Under the pieces are notes generated by a model. That model did no database searches and was not told the origin of the DNA. It was given only the letters and a program-made list of their open reading frames with translations. The translations under genes and the position numbers were made by a program. Source: Escallonia rubra (lineage: Eukaryota > Streptophyta > Magnoliopsida > Escalloniales > Escalloniaceae). Taken from it: a DNA stretch of 64,000 nucleotides. Of this stretch, positions 10,754 to 24,024 are shown one piece after another; the first letter of the stretch is position 1; every line of letters begins with the position of its first letter. The stretch covers positions 124,001-188,000 of the forward strand of contig JAVXUO010000770.1 in the NCBI GenBank assembly GCA_033065855.1, read 5' to 3'.

Positions 10754-13700
10754 ATGGGGGACGGGTACTGGAACAGACAGCCGCCCGTGCATCCTTCCGC
10801 CGGCATGCTCAAGCGGCCGCGCGCGGAATACGGTAAATTACTCGATGGCTTAACACGTGTGTTGTCTTGTGTGTTTACTTAGTATGAAGTATTGTTACTT
10901 GTCATATGGAGATTTCAACTCTAATGATGTTTAGTTGTTGGTATGTAAAGTGATGAATTTTCTGTTGGCTGGAAACTTTACGTGTAGCGATATTGACCCT
11001 GTAAAACGAGATCAAACAATGCTTCTGTGGTCGCACACATTGCTTGAATAGTTTGGGCGAGTGATGCTGAACTATGTTTATATAAGCAAAAGAAAAAGAA
11101 ACTAAGACAAGAAAGAACATAAAATTTTTTGGTTATTACTTGTGGTGCTACATTCCGCTTACAGGCAAAAGCGTTTCTTCTTTGATCTGAGAGCTGATAT
11201 GAATCCCATAAAATCATTTCAATGAGCTGTGTCTAAGTGGGGCATATATGTGAGTCTATGTGATTGTACATGAGAGGGATCAATTACATCAGTTCTGGAA
11301 AGCAGGGCAAAAAATTGTTGTGAACATAATTGCTTTCTAAACAATTCATTGCGACCCTTATTATTATAATGGGACATTATTTCTTTATGACACTGTTTTA
11401 CCATCTTTTGTTTTGTGTTTAGCATGTGCCCTTAGGGCACCCCCCCTTTTAACTTGGTAGCGAAAAAGTTATGAGGTAAGGTTACTCAATGTCGATATCA
11501 TGATTAAATGTAGTTTGTGATAGGTGTTTGATATTCAATCAGTTTGATTACCAACCTTATATTCAATCAGCTATCCACAGTTAATACATTTGCACTGGTT
11601 CTATGGAGCCTCGTGAGTGGGCTGATTAGAAATTTCGGTGAAAGTTCACTCCTGAACACAGAACCATACACGTGAGGATTCTAATGCAAACCAAACTGAA
11701 TTTTGTGCAAACAAAAGTGTGCCACAAGAAGATTCACACACACAGAGTATTGTTTTCTCTCTAGTGTTTATCCTGCTATCGGCTTTTATGTACTCTCGTC
11801 AGATGGTTTCTTTAGTTTAGTTATGCTTCTGTGGAGAATTTTTTTTGTACCTTTTTGCGCTCTGAGATATAATAGCAATAGTGCTTCCTTTTGTCAAAGA
11901 AATTGTGATCTTTAATATTTGATGGACCAAAATGCCCTTCTTGGTTAAATTTCCAATCTTCTTCTCTTTCTCTTCTCCCTCTGATGCTCTTCCCGGCCAA
12001 AACCACTTCCCTGTTCATGCCACCCTAATAGAGCTAATTAGCATCATGTGGAGTCAATTTGACATTGGATCTCTGATGTGGTGTATATGACGAATTGATA
12101 GTTATGGATTTACCAAAAATTACCATTCGATGGTGGTTTTTAGCACTGCTTAGACTAGGAAATCACACTTATGATTCATTAGTGTGATTTCAACCATCAT
12201 TATGCTGTGAAGTCTAGAACACTAATTACCGAGTCCACCATAACAACAATCACCATCGTACCCACTACCATCACTAAATTCCCACCAATGTCATCACCAC
12301 GAGGCACCAACCAAACCCGCCTCCTGTGTGACAAACCACCAAACCCCCCGCTCTAGTCGCCAATGGCCCTGACCTTGAGCAACCTCCAGATCGAAACTCA
12401 AAGTAAGAAGAGATCAACGCTCTTTTATCTCTCTCTTTTTTTTTTAGACCCTAGATGCCGTGGTGGTCGCTACAGCAGCGGTGGTGGAAGTTGGTCGTGG
12501 TTAGGTGAGGGGTCATTCGCTAGTTGCTTTTCCTGGAGAAAGAGAGGGGGGCCAAATCTTAGATTTATCAGATCTGGTAACTTTGACTCTGACCACAGAG
12601 GAAAGGGAGGCCTAATTTGAATAGGTTAGTGGATCCTCAATGGAGTTTGAGGATTCTCTGAACTTGGTTCTGGAATCGAGTCTGGGTGTGCGTAGGCTTT
12701 GGATGGTGAGGAGAGAAGCATAGGGTGAGGAATACATTGCAATCTTTGACAAGGAGGCGTATTATTGTCCAACAATATTTTGTTGCTTTTGCAACCGCCT
12801 CTACTGCTTTTCAATAGGGGCTGCTTAGCAAAATTTTGAGTTGATTCCCTTCTTGTTCTGGTGCATTTGGAATTTAGAGAAACAAGAGAGCTGGAGCTGC
12901 CTTTAGCCAGGATTCAGACCTTATATTTGTTTTCTTTGTTTGGATGCGATGAGAAACCACTATTGATCCCGGTGATGCCTGCCGGGAATATTTGGAACAG
13001 CTGTAAACGTTGTGTAGCTAGCTTTTTATGCATACTTTTGTGTACATAGGGGGTTTACCCCCCTTGGTGTTCCATAGATCCATCCATTGATTCCTCCCTG
13101 ATTGTGAACAAAAAACAAACAAAAAAAACTGAGGCGCTAGCATGCCAAATCGCTTAGAGTTCGAAGGCTTCATGCAAAGGTTGAGAGACATCATAGGAAG
13201 TGTGAGACATCAGCGTACTAGGTGGTGTATAGGAAATTTAACTCGTTGAGGATGTTGTGCTCAAAGAATAAGATGGAGCTAAATGATGGCTCTATTAATA
13301 AGATATCAGTCATTTTGGGGAAGTGGTGAGAGGTCCTTGGAGAATCACTAGGAAAAGGCACTTAAAATGAAGCCATGCAGTGTCCTTTTCAACCTGGCAA
13401 CACTAAAGTGGTTGTAGCACTCTGCATATAAGCTAAATTAGATCATAGCAACTGCCTTACAAATTTATCACTGTCCTGAATTCTAGAAATAGTATAGTGG
13501 TTGTCTTGACATCTTAAAACTCCTGTACTCTTGTTCCTTTCTGGTAATCCTGTGTTCGCGCGCACGCACGTGTTCGAGCGGGTACAAATACCATTTGTGT
13601 TAAGAAAATGAGTTTCGATAGAGATGGAGAAATTATATTGACAAGATGTAGAATTGGAGAAACTAAAGAGACATCACGAGAATTACATTGCCCTTTTGAT

Positions 13701-16700
13701 TTTAGTAGTAAGATGTTTTTTGTAGAACTAAAAGATTTCAGGCGATGGGAACCTTATAACATAGGGCTATTAGGTGTCAGGAGATGCATGGGCAATATAC
13801 GTGACTTTTGATTTGCTGGCTAGTTGGTGAAACATTTTCTTATTAGTGAAAAAATGCCTAATAACTGGGTAAATAACGTATTTTGTCCATTTTTATAGGA
13901 ATAAGGGAGGTACTCAAAGTTGCACCTAAGTGTTGGGTAATAAGCTTTGTGAAGCTCTTGGTGGGGGTAATGGAACATGGAGATAGAAATGATGACGAAA
14001 ACATCCGCGGAATAATATGGTTTCATTTCTTAAATGTCCAAAATGGAAGCTTTCTTCTTGACGAGGCAACATATGGTCTTGTAGATAAGGACAAAGCATA
14101 TTGTAGGTACTGTTCTAGACAAGAAAGGGTGTGTATGAAATATGTTGATGTGAGTAGGTAGATGTATGATTGGTTTATATGACCAGTGAAATTTGCTTAT
14201 GATAGGATATGACAGAGTCGATCGTAAATTCCTGTCTGCGGAATTCGTATGAGTGGGGACAGAAATCAAGTAATTTTTTTGAGGATATTATGATCATTTC
14301 TAAAGTTATGGTCCTCTTTCTAAAATGACGTCACTTAGACCGACTTGTGAAGATTCACAAGTTTTTCTTTAACAAGAATATCATCTGAAATGGAAGCTAC
14401 TATGCACCGGAAGAATCTAGTATGTAATGAAGGGATTATAGGCAGGGTGCCTCTTGATTTTTTCTTGAAGTTCATTTGTGGATGGAGTTGCAGGTTTGCT
14501 CTTTCTTGTGTCTCTTGACAGAGCCTTATAACTGGATCTTCTTATGGCATAACTACATTCTCTTATCAGTTCATTTGTTGTAAGTCTGTTTATTTCAGAT
14601 AAATGATTATGATTATTTTACAAGTCCGAAGATTTTCCCTTATTCTATCTGCATACACAATTCCTTACATATATATTAAGGTGGCTGTTTATTTATTTGT
14701 GCAAATGATTTTTTGATATATTAGTAAATCTAATTTACTAACTTTACAAGAGATTTTCTGCTCTTTGAAAGAGATTTAAAAGCACAATCTCATTTAATGC
14801 CTGTTGAATGCAGCTGGTTCAGCCTTCCTAGGTTTTAAAACTTACTGTGCGCACACTTTTTCATTAAAAGCACAAACTCATAGCTGTCCTGTAAGGAAAT
14901 GATAAACATTCTGTTACACTCTGCGGGGGCCATAGCTGTGGATGTTGGGCAACTATGAAACGATGAAAATGTAAATTGAATGTGCACAAGGAAATGAGGG
15001 TGTAAGAAGATTTCAGCATATTCAAGATGCCCCATTGATGTATAGTGAAGAATATGAATGGGTAGCTACACTACTAGTTTCAAGTGCAAGCTTAGTTGGG
15101 TTGATTCGAATGTCAAATGAATAGTATAGACAAGTCAAACACGTCAAACGCATGTTGTACCTTAAAATATGATGACTTATGGGTTTAATTAATCCTGACA
15201 TGACCTATTTGTCAATCTAGTCACGAAGGTTGAGTGTATAGCATGTGTAATAAATGGATCATTCTTGGGATCTTGGCAGCCTAAATTCATTATAAGATGT
15301 TCATACTTCACACGCTATGATAGTGGCCCCCGCATTATATGTGGCTTGTTCAAATAATAAAAATGAATATGAAATAAGCTCTTGATTTATGACTTGCAAT
15401 ATGGATATTGTGAATTGAGTCGTGCTTTCTGAGGCACGTTTTATGATACTTTTTCGGAATAGATTCCCATCTTCTTTGTAGTTGTCTTTCGTGTACCAAT
15501 GTTGTAGTTTATTGTTGTTGTGGAAGGAACTCTGGAGTTTGGTTAATCTTTGATATATATATATATATATTTTGATAAGTAAATTTATTGACAAAAACCG
15601 CCATAACGGGAGGCGGAACTTACGAAGGAGCTTTGCATGCACTAATCACCTATCTATAAACAGCAAGAAGCTGTCCATAAACTCTAAAAAGGCATCATCG
15701 GACCTAGAAGAGCCGTCTTCCTCCCAGCAAAAGAGAGTAGACAAAAAAAAAGCCTTAAGAGAAGACAAAGGCTGTTCAACTCCCTCAAACGCTCGCGTAT
15801 TTCGCTCTCTCTCCAAATGTACCAAAATAAGCAAACGGGAATTAAACCCTAAGTTTTCCAGCCTTCCGCTTCCTTCTATACAATGACCAGCTACGAAGCA
15901 TATCATCCACTTCAGGCGGCATGACCCACAAGATGTTCAAAAGGCAGAAGACCATGTCCCAAATAGCCTTAGCTACTTGGCAATGCAGAAGAAGATGATT
16001 CACGGACGCCCCATCAGCTTTAAACATATAGTTTCAATTGTTTTAGTATTATCTTCATCGTTTGGGTTTAGGCTACATTAAGAACTTAGAATGGTATAAC
16101 TTGGAACAGTGTAACTCTAGGGATAAAGTTACTTTGACTCTGTTGCATTACTTTGATTAAACAATTTGTGATTGCTTTAACCATCTGAAGAACAGGAGTG
16201 AAGAAAGCCATGCGTTTCTATGGCCAATCGAAGTAACGAGTGATCACCTATAAACTTAAAAATAAAGCTGAAACTTAAAACTAGATCATTATTACATAGG
16301 TTGCCCTAAAAAATTGCCCTTTGAGTATTCTAGGAGGACTGGCCTTTTATAGTGCTTTCTTGCTTGGCTTTTTCCTATCTTGAGCTGTCCTCGATGTTCC
16401 CATGTTTGAGATCACTTGCACTAGCTGTCCCCTAAACAAGAGTTTCTACTTAATGGAAGAAAGGAAATGAACTGGATGAGAGGTTCCCACTTCACTGGTC
16501 TACGGTACTAATCCAATTTATACGATTCATGTATACACATGGTTTCTTATTTTTGTGATAAGGTGCAACTAGTTTATGCTACCTTGTAGAACCCTCTTTT
16601 TGCGGGCTAGGCACCAGATATGAGCCATGTACAAGACGTAGGCTTAGTTGGTTTGCATGATGCTTGAACCTGCATTTATATTATGCCTTCAAATGTCATG

Positions 16701-18212
16701 TTTTACAGCCTTTCAGATGTTTGAGCAGTAAGCGCTATTTTCTCTTTTAAATTTGACAAGCAAACTCATGGACTAGAATAAGTCAATATTGCCTTATTTT
16801 GTGGAGTTAGTACTGTTTCGAAGCTTGTTGTGTATAACCGAAATCATCTCTTTCCATAATTGCAGATCTCCCCCCTGCTGGACTGCCTTCTGGTCATGAG
16901 ATGCACAATTATATGGGAGGAGATGATGATCGTAGTGGGCCTCGTGGTGTGAAGGATACACAGACCATTGGATCAGCATATGACCGTTATCTTCAGAATT
17001 CGGTTCCATTCTAGACGACCTTTCTATACATTGAGCTTCTACTTCTATATAAAAACCTCTTGTATGACTGTTGAATCATTATGCTGGTTGTGTTCTGATC
17101 TCTTTATTTTGCTTCTATAGCAACATCCGTCGTTTCCTACCACCGATAGTTACAGCAGGGCTGGCTTAGGAAGGGCTGGAATGCCTCCTTACTCGCTGGC
17201 TGATCCTGTTTCAATGGCTCATCCTGGGGGTGTTGGTTCAGATCTAGCTCCAAATGGTCGAGACATGGAATTTGGTCGTCGGCTCCCAGTGGATGATATG
17301 GTCAGGCCTGGCCGTGAAACAGTGCCTCTCCCTCCAGATGCTTCCAAAACTCTATACATTGAGGGACTTCCACCCAACAGCACAAGGAGAGAAGTATCTC
17401 GTATCCTCAAATACCCTTATTCTGGGAAGGGATTATAGCGATATTTAAAACTACATATATATTTTTCTGTGATTTTAATTTTTCTAGTATGCAGGGTATA
17501 TTGTTTGTCAACTTGTTCACGTTCCTTTACTTCATGTTTAGATATTTTCCGCCCATTTGTAGGCTATAAAGAAGTACGACTTGTGAGCAAGGAATCAAAA
17601 CATGTAAGTCTATTCAAAGTAACGCATCGTTGTCATGCGTGGCTAAAATTTTGTTCATCACATTGTTACTGGCTTCTCTACGTATGAAAGCAAGGTCGTT
17701 TTTATCTATTTTGCAGCGTGGTGGAGATCCTCTCATCCTTTGTTTCGTCGATTTCATTAATCCAGCATGTGCAGCAACTGCTTTGAGTGCCTTACAAGGT
17801 AATAATCCCTTCTAATACTCATGTATCTGTTCATGCTTTTGTCTCCTGTATGCAAGAGGCTAGGATGTTTTTAGGTTATCTTCTCACGAGATATTTGCTC
17901 TGCAACACTTCACACGACTTCCTCCGCTTGTGGCATGCAGGTCTATTTTTTTTAAGGCAACCATGTTGCGTTGCTTTTTAGTAAAGAAAGAGAGGGAGGG
18001 GGGGCGGTCGTGGTTAGGAGGTGTGATTAGGGGTCAATAGCTTTCCAGCACAACGGCGTGTGATCTGATTACACGGACTCTAATCCTAAGTTTGTTGAAC
18101 TGAAACAGGTTATAAGATGGACGAGCATGATCCCGATTCTGCCTACTTAAGGCTGCAGTTTTCAAAGTACCCAGGTCCAAGGTCTGGCTCTGGATCTCGT
18201 GGTAGGCGATAA
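10754..18212 (+). CDS. NSR: Nuclear speckle RNA-binding protein (NSR-like), RRM family, six coding exons
   Basis: Spliced exons: 10754-10832, 16866-17002, 17121-17400, 17542-17603, 17717-17798, 18109-18212. All introns are GT..AG and the phases agree. The total is 744 nt, 247 residues. The N-terminus MGDGYWNRQPP..MLKRPRAEY and the segment TIGSAYDRYL (within residues 50-72) are as I recall them in Arabidopsis NSRa/NSRb. A single RRM spans about residues 149-232: RNP2-like LYIEGL, then EVSHIFRPFVGYKEVRLVSK, RNP1-like LCFVDF, and NPACAATALSALQGYKMDE. An arginine/glycine tail (GSGSRGRR) ends the protein. In Arabidopsis, NSR proteins sit in nuclear speckles, bind pre-mRNA and alter alternative splicing, including in auxin responses. 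The start is the first ATG after the 5'UTR intron. The exon 2 donor (GTTCCA) is weak. Intron 1 is about 6 kb and filled with retroelement debris. Confidence 0.88.
12300..13132 (+). mobile_element. Non-LTR retroelement 3' region in intron 1 (candidate)
   Basis: A sequence unlike its flanks ends in an A-rich tail at about 13110-13132 (AACAAAAAACAAAC followed by an A run), which suggests a retroposed 3' end. No reverse-transcriptase motif is visible. A short frame from 12363 (MALTLSNLQIETQ...) is not enough to call an ORF1. It is sense-oriented within the NSR-like intron. Confidence 0.35.
13133..15550. other. Intron 1 interior, no gene recognised
   Basis: AT-rich intronic sequence. Short frames at 13608-13811 and 13883-14161 are unrecognised and have no support from splice context. 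Nothing else is distinctive. Confidence 0.4.
15572..16027 (-). pseudogene. LINE ORF2 C-terminal fragment (zf-RVT region)
   Basis: On the reverse strand, 16027-15842 reads ..FKADGASVNHLLLHCQVAKA IWDMVF, the zinc-binding zf-RVT region found downstream of plant LINE reverse transcriptases. A second frame (15906-15646) continues with HLERERNTRAFEGVEQPLSS and the usual LINE C-terminal serine/phenylalanine-rich tail. A frameshift separates the two. The 5' side is truncated, and the 3' end abuts a (TA)n run at 15553-15570. It lies antisense to the NSR-like gene within intron 1. Confidence 0.75.
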
Positions 18213-18560
18213 ACAGGCTTAAAGTGTGGACTCGTGGGTTGAATATCCTCCTTCCTGCGCTTATGTTTGATCTAGCGAACCTGGAACATGCAGTCTATTG
18301 CTTTAGTTGGGCGCCTACTAATAGTTAGTTATGTGCAGAGTGTCCGATGGAGGAATTCGACTTCAGAATTTTCATAATGCAATCCAACAGATATAGTTTT
18401 TGTTAACTGGACATGCATGTTTTTCTGTTCTGCGGGTTGATTATTTGTTGTATGATGATTATCAGTCGGTCACCTCTCTTTTTATCTCATCTGGTTTGGT
18501 ATGTGAGGGGTGGTGATGTGCTATGAACGTTGAAGTTACGCTAAGCTGAGCGTCTGTCGC
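18213..18560 (+). other. 3'UTR and downstream of the NSR-like gene
   Basis: Follows the TAA at 18210-18212. No canonical AATAAA is evident; T-rich near-upstream elements are present. The polyadenylation site is not determined. Confidence 0.35.
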
Positions 18561-20104
18561 CCCACTTGATTTTTGCTTTATTTGATCTTTTAAGGCCTAC
18601 ACCTGACTGCCAGTACTCAATCGCAAGATTGGAACCTCAGAGCATGTTATCAACTATACCTAGATGGTGACAGAAATTTTAGATGATGGGTGCTTAGGAT
18701 AGGCAAATACCGGGGCAAAATACTACATTCTGCTTATCGGAAATTATGATTTACTTCGGTTGTTAAAAGCCAAACTTGTCCACCGAAGCGTACTGTAGTT
18801 TGCCACATGAAAACTTTTAGCGGCGAAGGTAGATTGTGAGGGCTTAAAAATAGGGTGCAGTTATTGATTGCCAACAAATGGTAATATGGGCTGGCCGCTA
18901 AAAATTCAATCTCTGTGTCTGCGTGTTACATGACCCAAACTTGTTAAACATTCTTTTTTCGTTGTAACATGTATCATTACGACTATTATAACCAATGTAT
19001 ATATATATATATATATATATATTGTTTTGGCCGGGCAGGTATGCATGTAGACATTGGATTGTACCAGATACAAGAGAAATTATATAAACTGATAATGGAA
19101 GTTCTTGTGGAGGACCAAGCTTGTCTTCAATATTCTGTTGGTAATAAAAATACAAACAGATAAAAAGCTGGATCCTTCGTCATCTTTCTAAGCCCCACCC
19201 CCAGCCCAGGGGAAGAGTATAGCCTACTCTAATCCTGGTAACCCTATTGGGTCTTCGGGCAACATGGCCGGCCACTTGAAGCTTTTACATATCCTCTCAC
19301 TGATACACAGTCATTGACTCAGGTTGCACGAATATCCTCCTCTCATAAAAGACGCTCACCTACTCCCCATTTTTAAGCTTTTATGGATTCGATCACATTT
19401 ATAAATAAACCGGTGTTGATGATTGGCATTTTTTTAACTCTCAGAAAAAAGGGTAGATCGATGACTGGATCAATATGCTTGTCATGCATGCATATGTTTA
19501 ATATTCTGTTCCCCTGTCGAATCTGGATCTTTGCATGGCACCGTTGACGCTGCGCCAAATTTATCAAATGGCCTCGTATATTTGGACACAAATTGCACTT
19601 GTTGATGCTTAGAAGCGAGTTATCCTTTGCATGATTCGAATCATGTGCAACTCGCGGGCTGAACAATTTCGTACTCTTTCTTGACACAGAATATAATGCA
19701 TGATCTACAGTATAAAATTACTCGATTTCTTATCCACACCACGTAGCTTCTTTATGAGGGTGGTGGGGGGTCTATTTCCCTCACATTTATGGCCCGTGTT
19801 TAGCGGTATGAAACGTGGGTTGGAAATGGCTTACCAGCCAGTAGATGACAAAGGTAATGTTTTGACTAGGACAAAAAATGGGTGCAGTGATGCATCGATG
19901 ATTTGATCAAGTGGTTAACAAAAGAAGACTTGTACGCACATAGACTCTTGAGACACATGAACATTAGTCAAGGAATCATTATCTATTACTCTTCCTGTCT
20001 ACTTGACTTAGAAAACCGGAGTGGAGTTCTGATTACAACACCACACCTTTTAATCAATATACTAACTGGAGAACGCGGCATCTCTATGACCCTTCTCTCT
20101 CTCT

Positions 20105-20145
<41 letters not shown>

Positions 20146-20600
20146 GAGAGATAGAGCGATGGACAGAGAGGGAGATCGAGATGTAGTCAACAATCTACAC
20201 ACTTGAGAGAATTGGTCCATAACACAGCTGTAAATATACACCAACTATTCATAAGCTACACTTACACGTACTGATGTCACTGATGAGGGCACTTTAAGTT
20301 TACATAGTTCTCACAACTAGATTATTAATCGAGTCATACGTATTAAATAAGCACTATTAAGCCCAGAAAAAGTACCATGTAGGACGGGACCGTGCTTATA
20401 GCAGCTAGCCAATGCTAATTAGGCTAACCCTATATGGACTTCACGAGGTCATGTTGCCGAAACTAATATCTTTTTTCTTTTAATAATTACATAAGAACGT
20501 TTCAAGGAAAGACTATGCTGCCTTTATTAAACTTAAAAAATGTTTATTGTATTTTTTGACTATCGGGTTATAAGAATAGTCTATAACACTACTATATAGT
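18561..20600. other. Gene-poor intergenic with microsatellites
   Basis: No credible gene. (TA)n lies at about 18996-19022, and a compound (CT)n(GT)n(GA)n at about 20094-20152. The small frames over these runs are artefacts. Confidence 0.6.
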
Positions 20601-21000
20601 GATCATCAGATGTTGGTAAAAAATCCGTGTATAGTCGACGTGAGACTTTAACACCAGCCTCACGTAAAGTGTGAAATCGAATATTATGTGATCCTAAGCC
20701 TCGATCTGAGTAAAGCGGATTGTGGATCTGAAAGAAGAGGCATCGACCTGAAGACTACGCATAAGCAGAACCTAATTCTGATACCATGTTTTAGAAATTG
20801 ACGTTAACCCAAAAACATGTTTAAAAGGAAGAAACCACAAAGTATATAAGAGTTGAACCAAACCTCCATGTAAAGTCGATCGCCTGCTTCAACAACTAAG
20901 ATTACATGCCATTTGAGGTTTTTTTTGGCTATTTCATTCAACTTGATAAGTAGACTGCGTAAACCTTCTTGCAAGCTTTGATACACATTCTAGGGTAACA
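20600..21000 (-). mobile_element. LTR/TRIM retroelement remnant (candidate)
   Basis: On the reverse strand, TGGTATCAGAAT (plus-strand 20775-20786) closely matches the initiator-tRNA-Met primer-binding site of plant LTR elements. It directly follows a sequence ending in CA, as an LTR would. The plus-strand text GACGTGAGACTTTAACACC (about 20638-20656) resembles a sequence I recall from small plant LTR elements. The second LTR is not found, so limits are approximate. Confidence 0.35.
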
Positions 21001-23950
21001 TGATAAAGTATCTATCTACATTTTACAGCCAATCAATCGTTCACAATGAACAAAGAGTCTCATTAGACATGCACAACATTGTAGATCTTAGTTTTTTAAA
21101 GTGACTTGGTCCATAACTTTCCTTGTTTGTCGGCTGAAAACTGTCATACAAACCTCGAGAAAAAGCTTCAATCATACCACCCATTTTCTTAAATTTTTGG
21201 AATCTTACATATTTGCTTTTGCCCTTTCTCCTTTAACAACTTGTTTTCTTTACAAGTCCTTACCTACCGGGTTGTCCGTCTTTGAATGTAAATCACAAGG
21301 CTAAAAATGTGATAGAAAAAACATTTTGCTGCCGCTCTGGCCGTGGAGAGAGATTACAATTTATTATCTGTGTTCGAGTTCCTGTTCGTCAATAATATTT
21401 GTGACAAACTTACGTACTCGCCCTACACGTGCTCCACATGCGAATTTTCGGTGCGTTCTGACCCCGACATAGGAACGAGAATCGGGAATCCTAATACATA
21501 TGGCGATCTTGTAAGATTCCGAAACGCAATATTCTCTGCCTACTAGATCATAACCTTACAGTCTAGAATATGTTATAACAAAAGGAAAAAAAAAACAAAA
21601 CCTATGCGCTAAGAAGAAGTACGTGCTTATATCATTATTAGTTTGACAAATCACGTACACACACAGTACAACCCTTAAATTCGTAGAATGCTAGCAGCCG
21701 GTGGCCGCTAATCACATAGAGACACCACTTTTTAGGGCTGCATGCATATGCATGGACTATATGTGCAGTCGCTGACGAAGTTTCAAGGGTGGTCCTCCTT
21801 GTCCTTGGTGAGATGAGATGAGAGCTTCACGTGGTTTTCAATTTGATCACAGCTGTATTGCATGCAATAGACAGAAGATTGGTGGATGAAGACTGAATAT
21901 AGTCATGGTGGGAGATCTAGTTGTACATTATTCAAAAGCTAAAGCGTTGATGAATTGACCCTCAATGATATGTGACATTGCCCATATGTAAATGTCGTAC
22001 GAAAATGTCATTTTTTTTGGCATTAACATGATTTGTGCAAATTTCATTTTCCGTCGGCTATAAACCATGTGTAAATATCTGTATTTTACATAATCTCCGC
22101 GAGTTTCTTTTTTTTCACTCGCTAAAGGGTAGAAGAAAAAAAAATTAAGAGTTAATTAATAATAGAATTTTTTATGTTCTCGAGATGAAGTACGAGTATT
22201 TTCATTGGAGCTGCAAATACGTTGCTCAAGTATGCAAAAGTTATCGTTTCACGTTCGAGTGAATATATATATCTACATGCATGCGGGAAAATATTCGAAA
22301 AAATGGAAGAGATTTATTAACGCAGTTAATATTTTATACCAATAGTCAATGCATTTTTGATGGTTATGCATTTCTATATATCACTTTTAATTTCCATTAG
22401 TGTCATACAGTTAAGAATGACTTTAGATGCAATGGAATAATCAGCTTATAAATGAATTTTTTTTTCCGCTTGTCTCCGCTTACCTACCGAGCTTTTCTCA
22501 CTAGTCCTTACATTAATATAAATCTTAGTCATCACGGACCAAATATCATAATGACTGGGTCCTTCTGGATTGGCTTTCCGTCTTTGGCCGGAAAAGAAAA
22601 AAAAAATTCCGCTCATTATTTAAAATCATACGTGTACTCTTTTGTGTGTGTGGTGTTATCTCTTTGAAGGAAGCTTCTTTAGAAAGGATGCGAGTAAATC
22701 TCTCACGTACGTCGGCTGCAACCAAGGTAATAGGAATAACTTGCAATCCTACTACTCTTAATTGTCACTAAATATTGTTAGTAGCATTTTTGCTAGATTG
22801 GGACCATAGGAACCGCGCTTATTGGCGGCCTCTTAGTTTGTAAGCGTGCTATATATTGCCTGATACTTTACTGTCAAGTGACCAAATATGGTGATCTGTG
22901 TAACTTTTCAATATATCCCTCACCATATTTTTCTTTTTTTTTTGGGAATCTACTATGAGAAGTTTTTACCGCGTCATTGTGAAGGTGACAGAGAACATAT
23001 ATACAAGAGGCAACCTAGTGAGCGAAACAGGTTTTGTGTCCATTTAAGTGGAGCTAGCTATACCACACACGATAACTCGAATCGGATGCTATGGTGCGAT
23101 GTCATTATCGCTTGGCATTGATGACATGGCACGAACTCATTATTCTCGAGCTTCTCGATTTTTCTCTGTATGCTCCTGAAGAATGACTACCGGGGCTACG
23201 AGGTTTATGGCTTAGATCAGAGGTACCGGACCACATAACTTTTGGAAGAACATATAAGTTAGAATCCCATCCCATGGGGCCTGTTGCTGTAAAGATTCTA
23301 CCGAGTTAGAATTAATGGTCATTGCATTTGCTTAGAGATGCAATCTAGTGACGCTAAAACTCTCTGTTAAAATTAAAATTCTCAATTGTCTGCACAAGTG
23401 CGACTAACTTTTATCTGGCGAGGACTGTTGATCGTTAAATGACTGAGTTGTAACCTCTTACGACAATCCTGTTTGCAGCGAAAGGTCGTCCATTTTTGTT
23501 TGAAAAATGACGAAACAATTTACGATAGCAGAAAGTAACTTGAGGGACAAAAACTTGATTCTACTGTCTAAGTGTAAATCAGGCCGCCTGGTACCTGCCC
23601 CAGAAAATCATGGAGAGTTAGGCATTCACAGACAATTTCAAAGCTAACACCTACAATGCGAAGGTTCCATATTATACGTGGGACAAGAAAAATAGGCCCT
23701 TCTGTTTGAAATATTGCATAAAAAAGACCAAGAAACAGTGAGCAAAACCTTACTTTATTCCCTCTCTTAGCTTGCAGCCCCTATCAAACAAGTGCAAAAA
23801 ACTAAACAATACCAACCAAAGTCAAATAGATCAAAACAACCCATTCAAACATATGTTTGCCATCTTAGTCTAACTTTTTAGTACAACGTTGAATAGTATT
23901 CCAGTAATATTTTGCCGTACTTTTTTACTTCTTTTTCGAGGGTTAAAAGG
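21001..23950. other. Intergenic upstream of extensin 1
   Basis: About 3 kb without a recognisable gene or transposon end. Short frames only. The promoter of the first extensin gene probably occupies the last several hundred bases. Confidence 0.5.
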
Positions 23951-23963
23951 TGGAGGCCTTACC

Positions 23964-23971
23964 TATATAAA
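23964..23971 (+). promoter_or_regulatory. TATA box of extensin 1
   Basis: TATATAAA lies 61 bp upstream of the start codon at 24025, in the context ACCTATATAAAGGGG. This implies transcription starting near 23995-24000. Confidence 0.75.
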
Positions 23972-24024
23972 GGGGAGATTGGGCAGCTTAAGTTCATTAC
24001 CAAAATCTCATTTTGGTAACAAAA

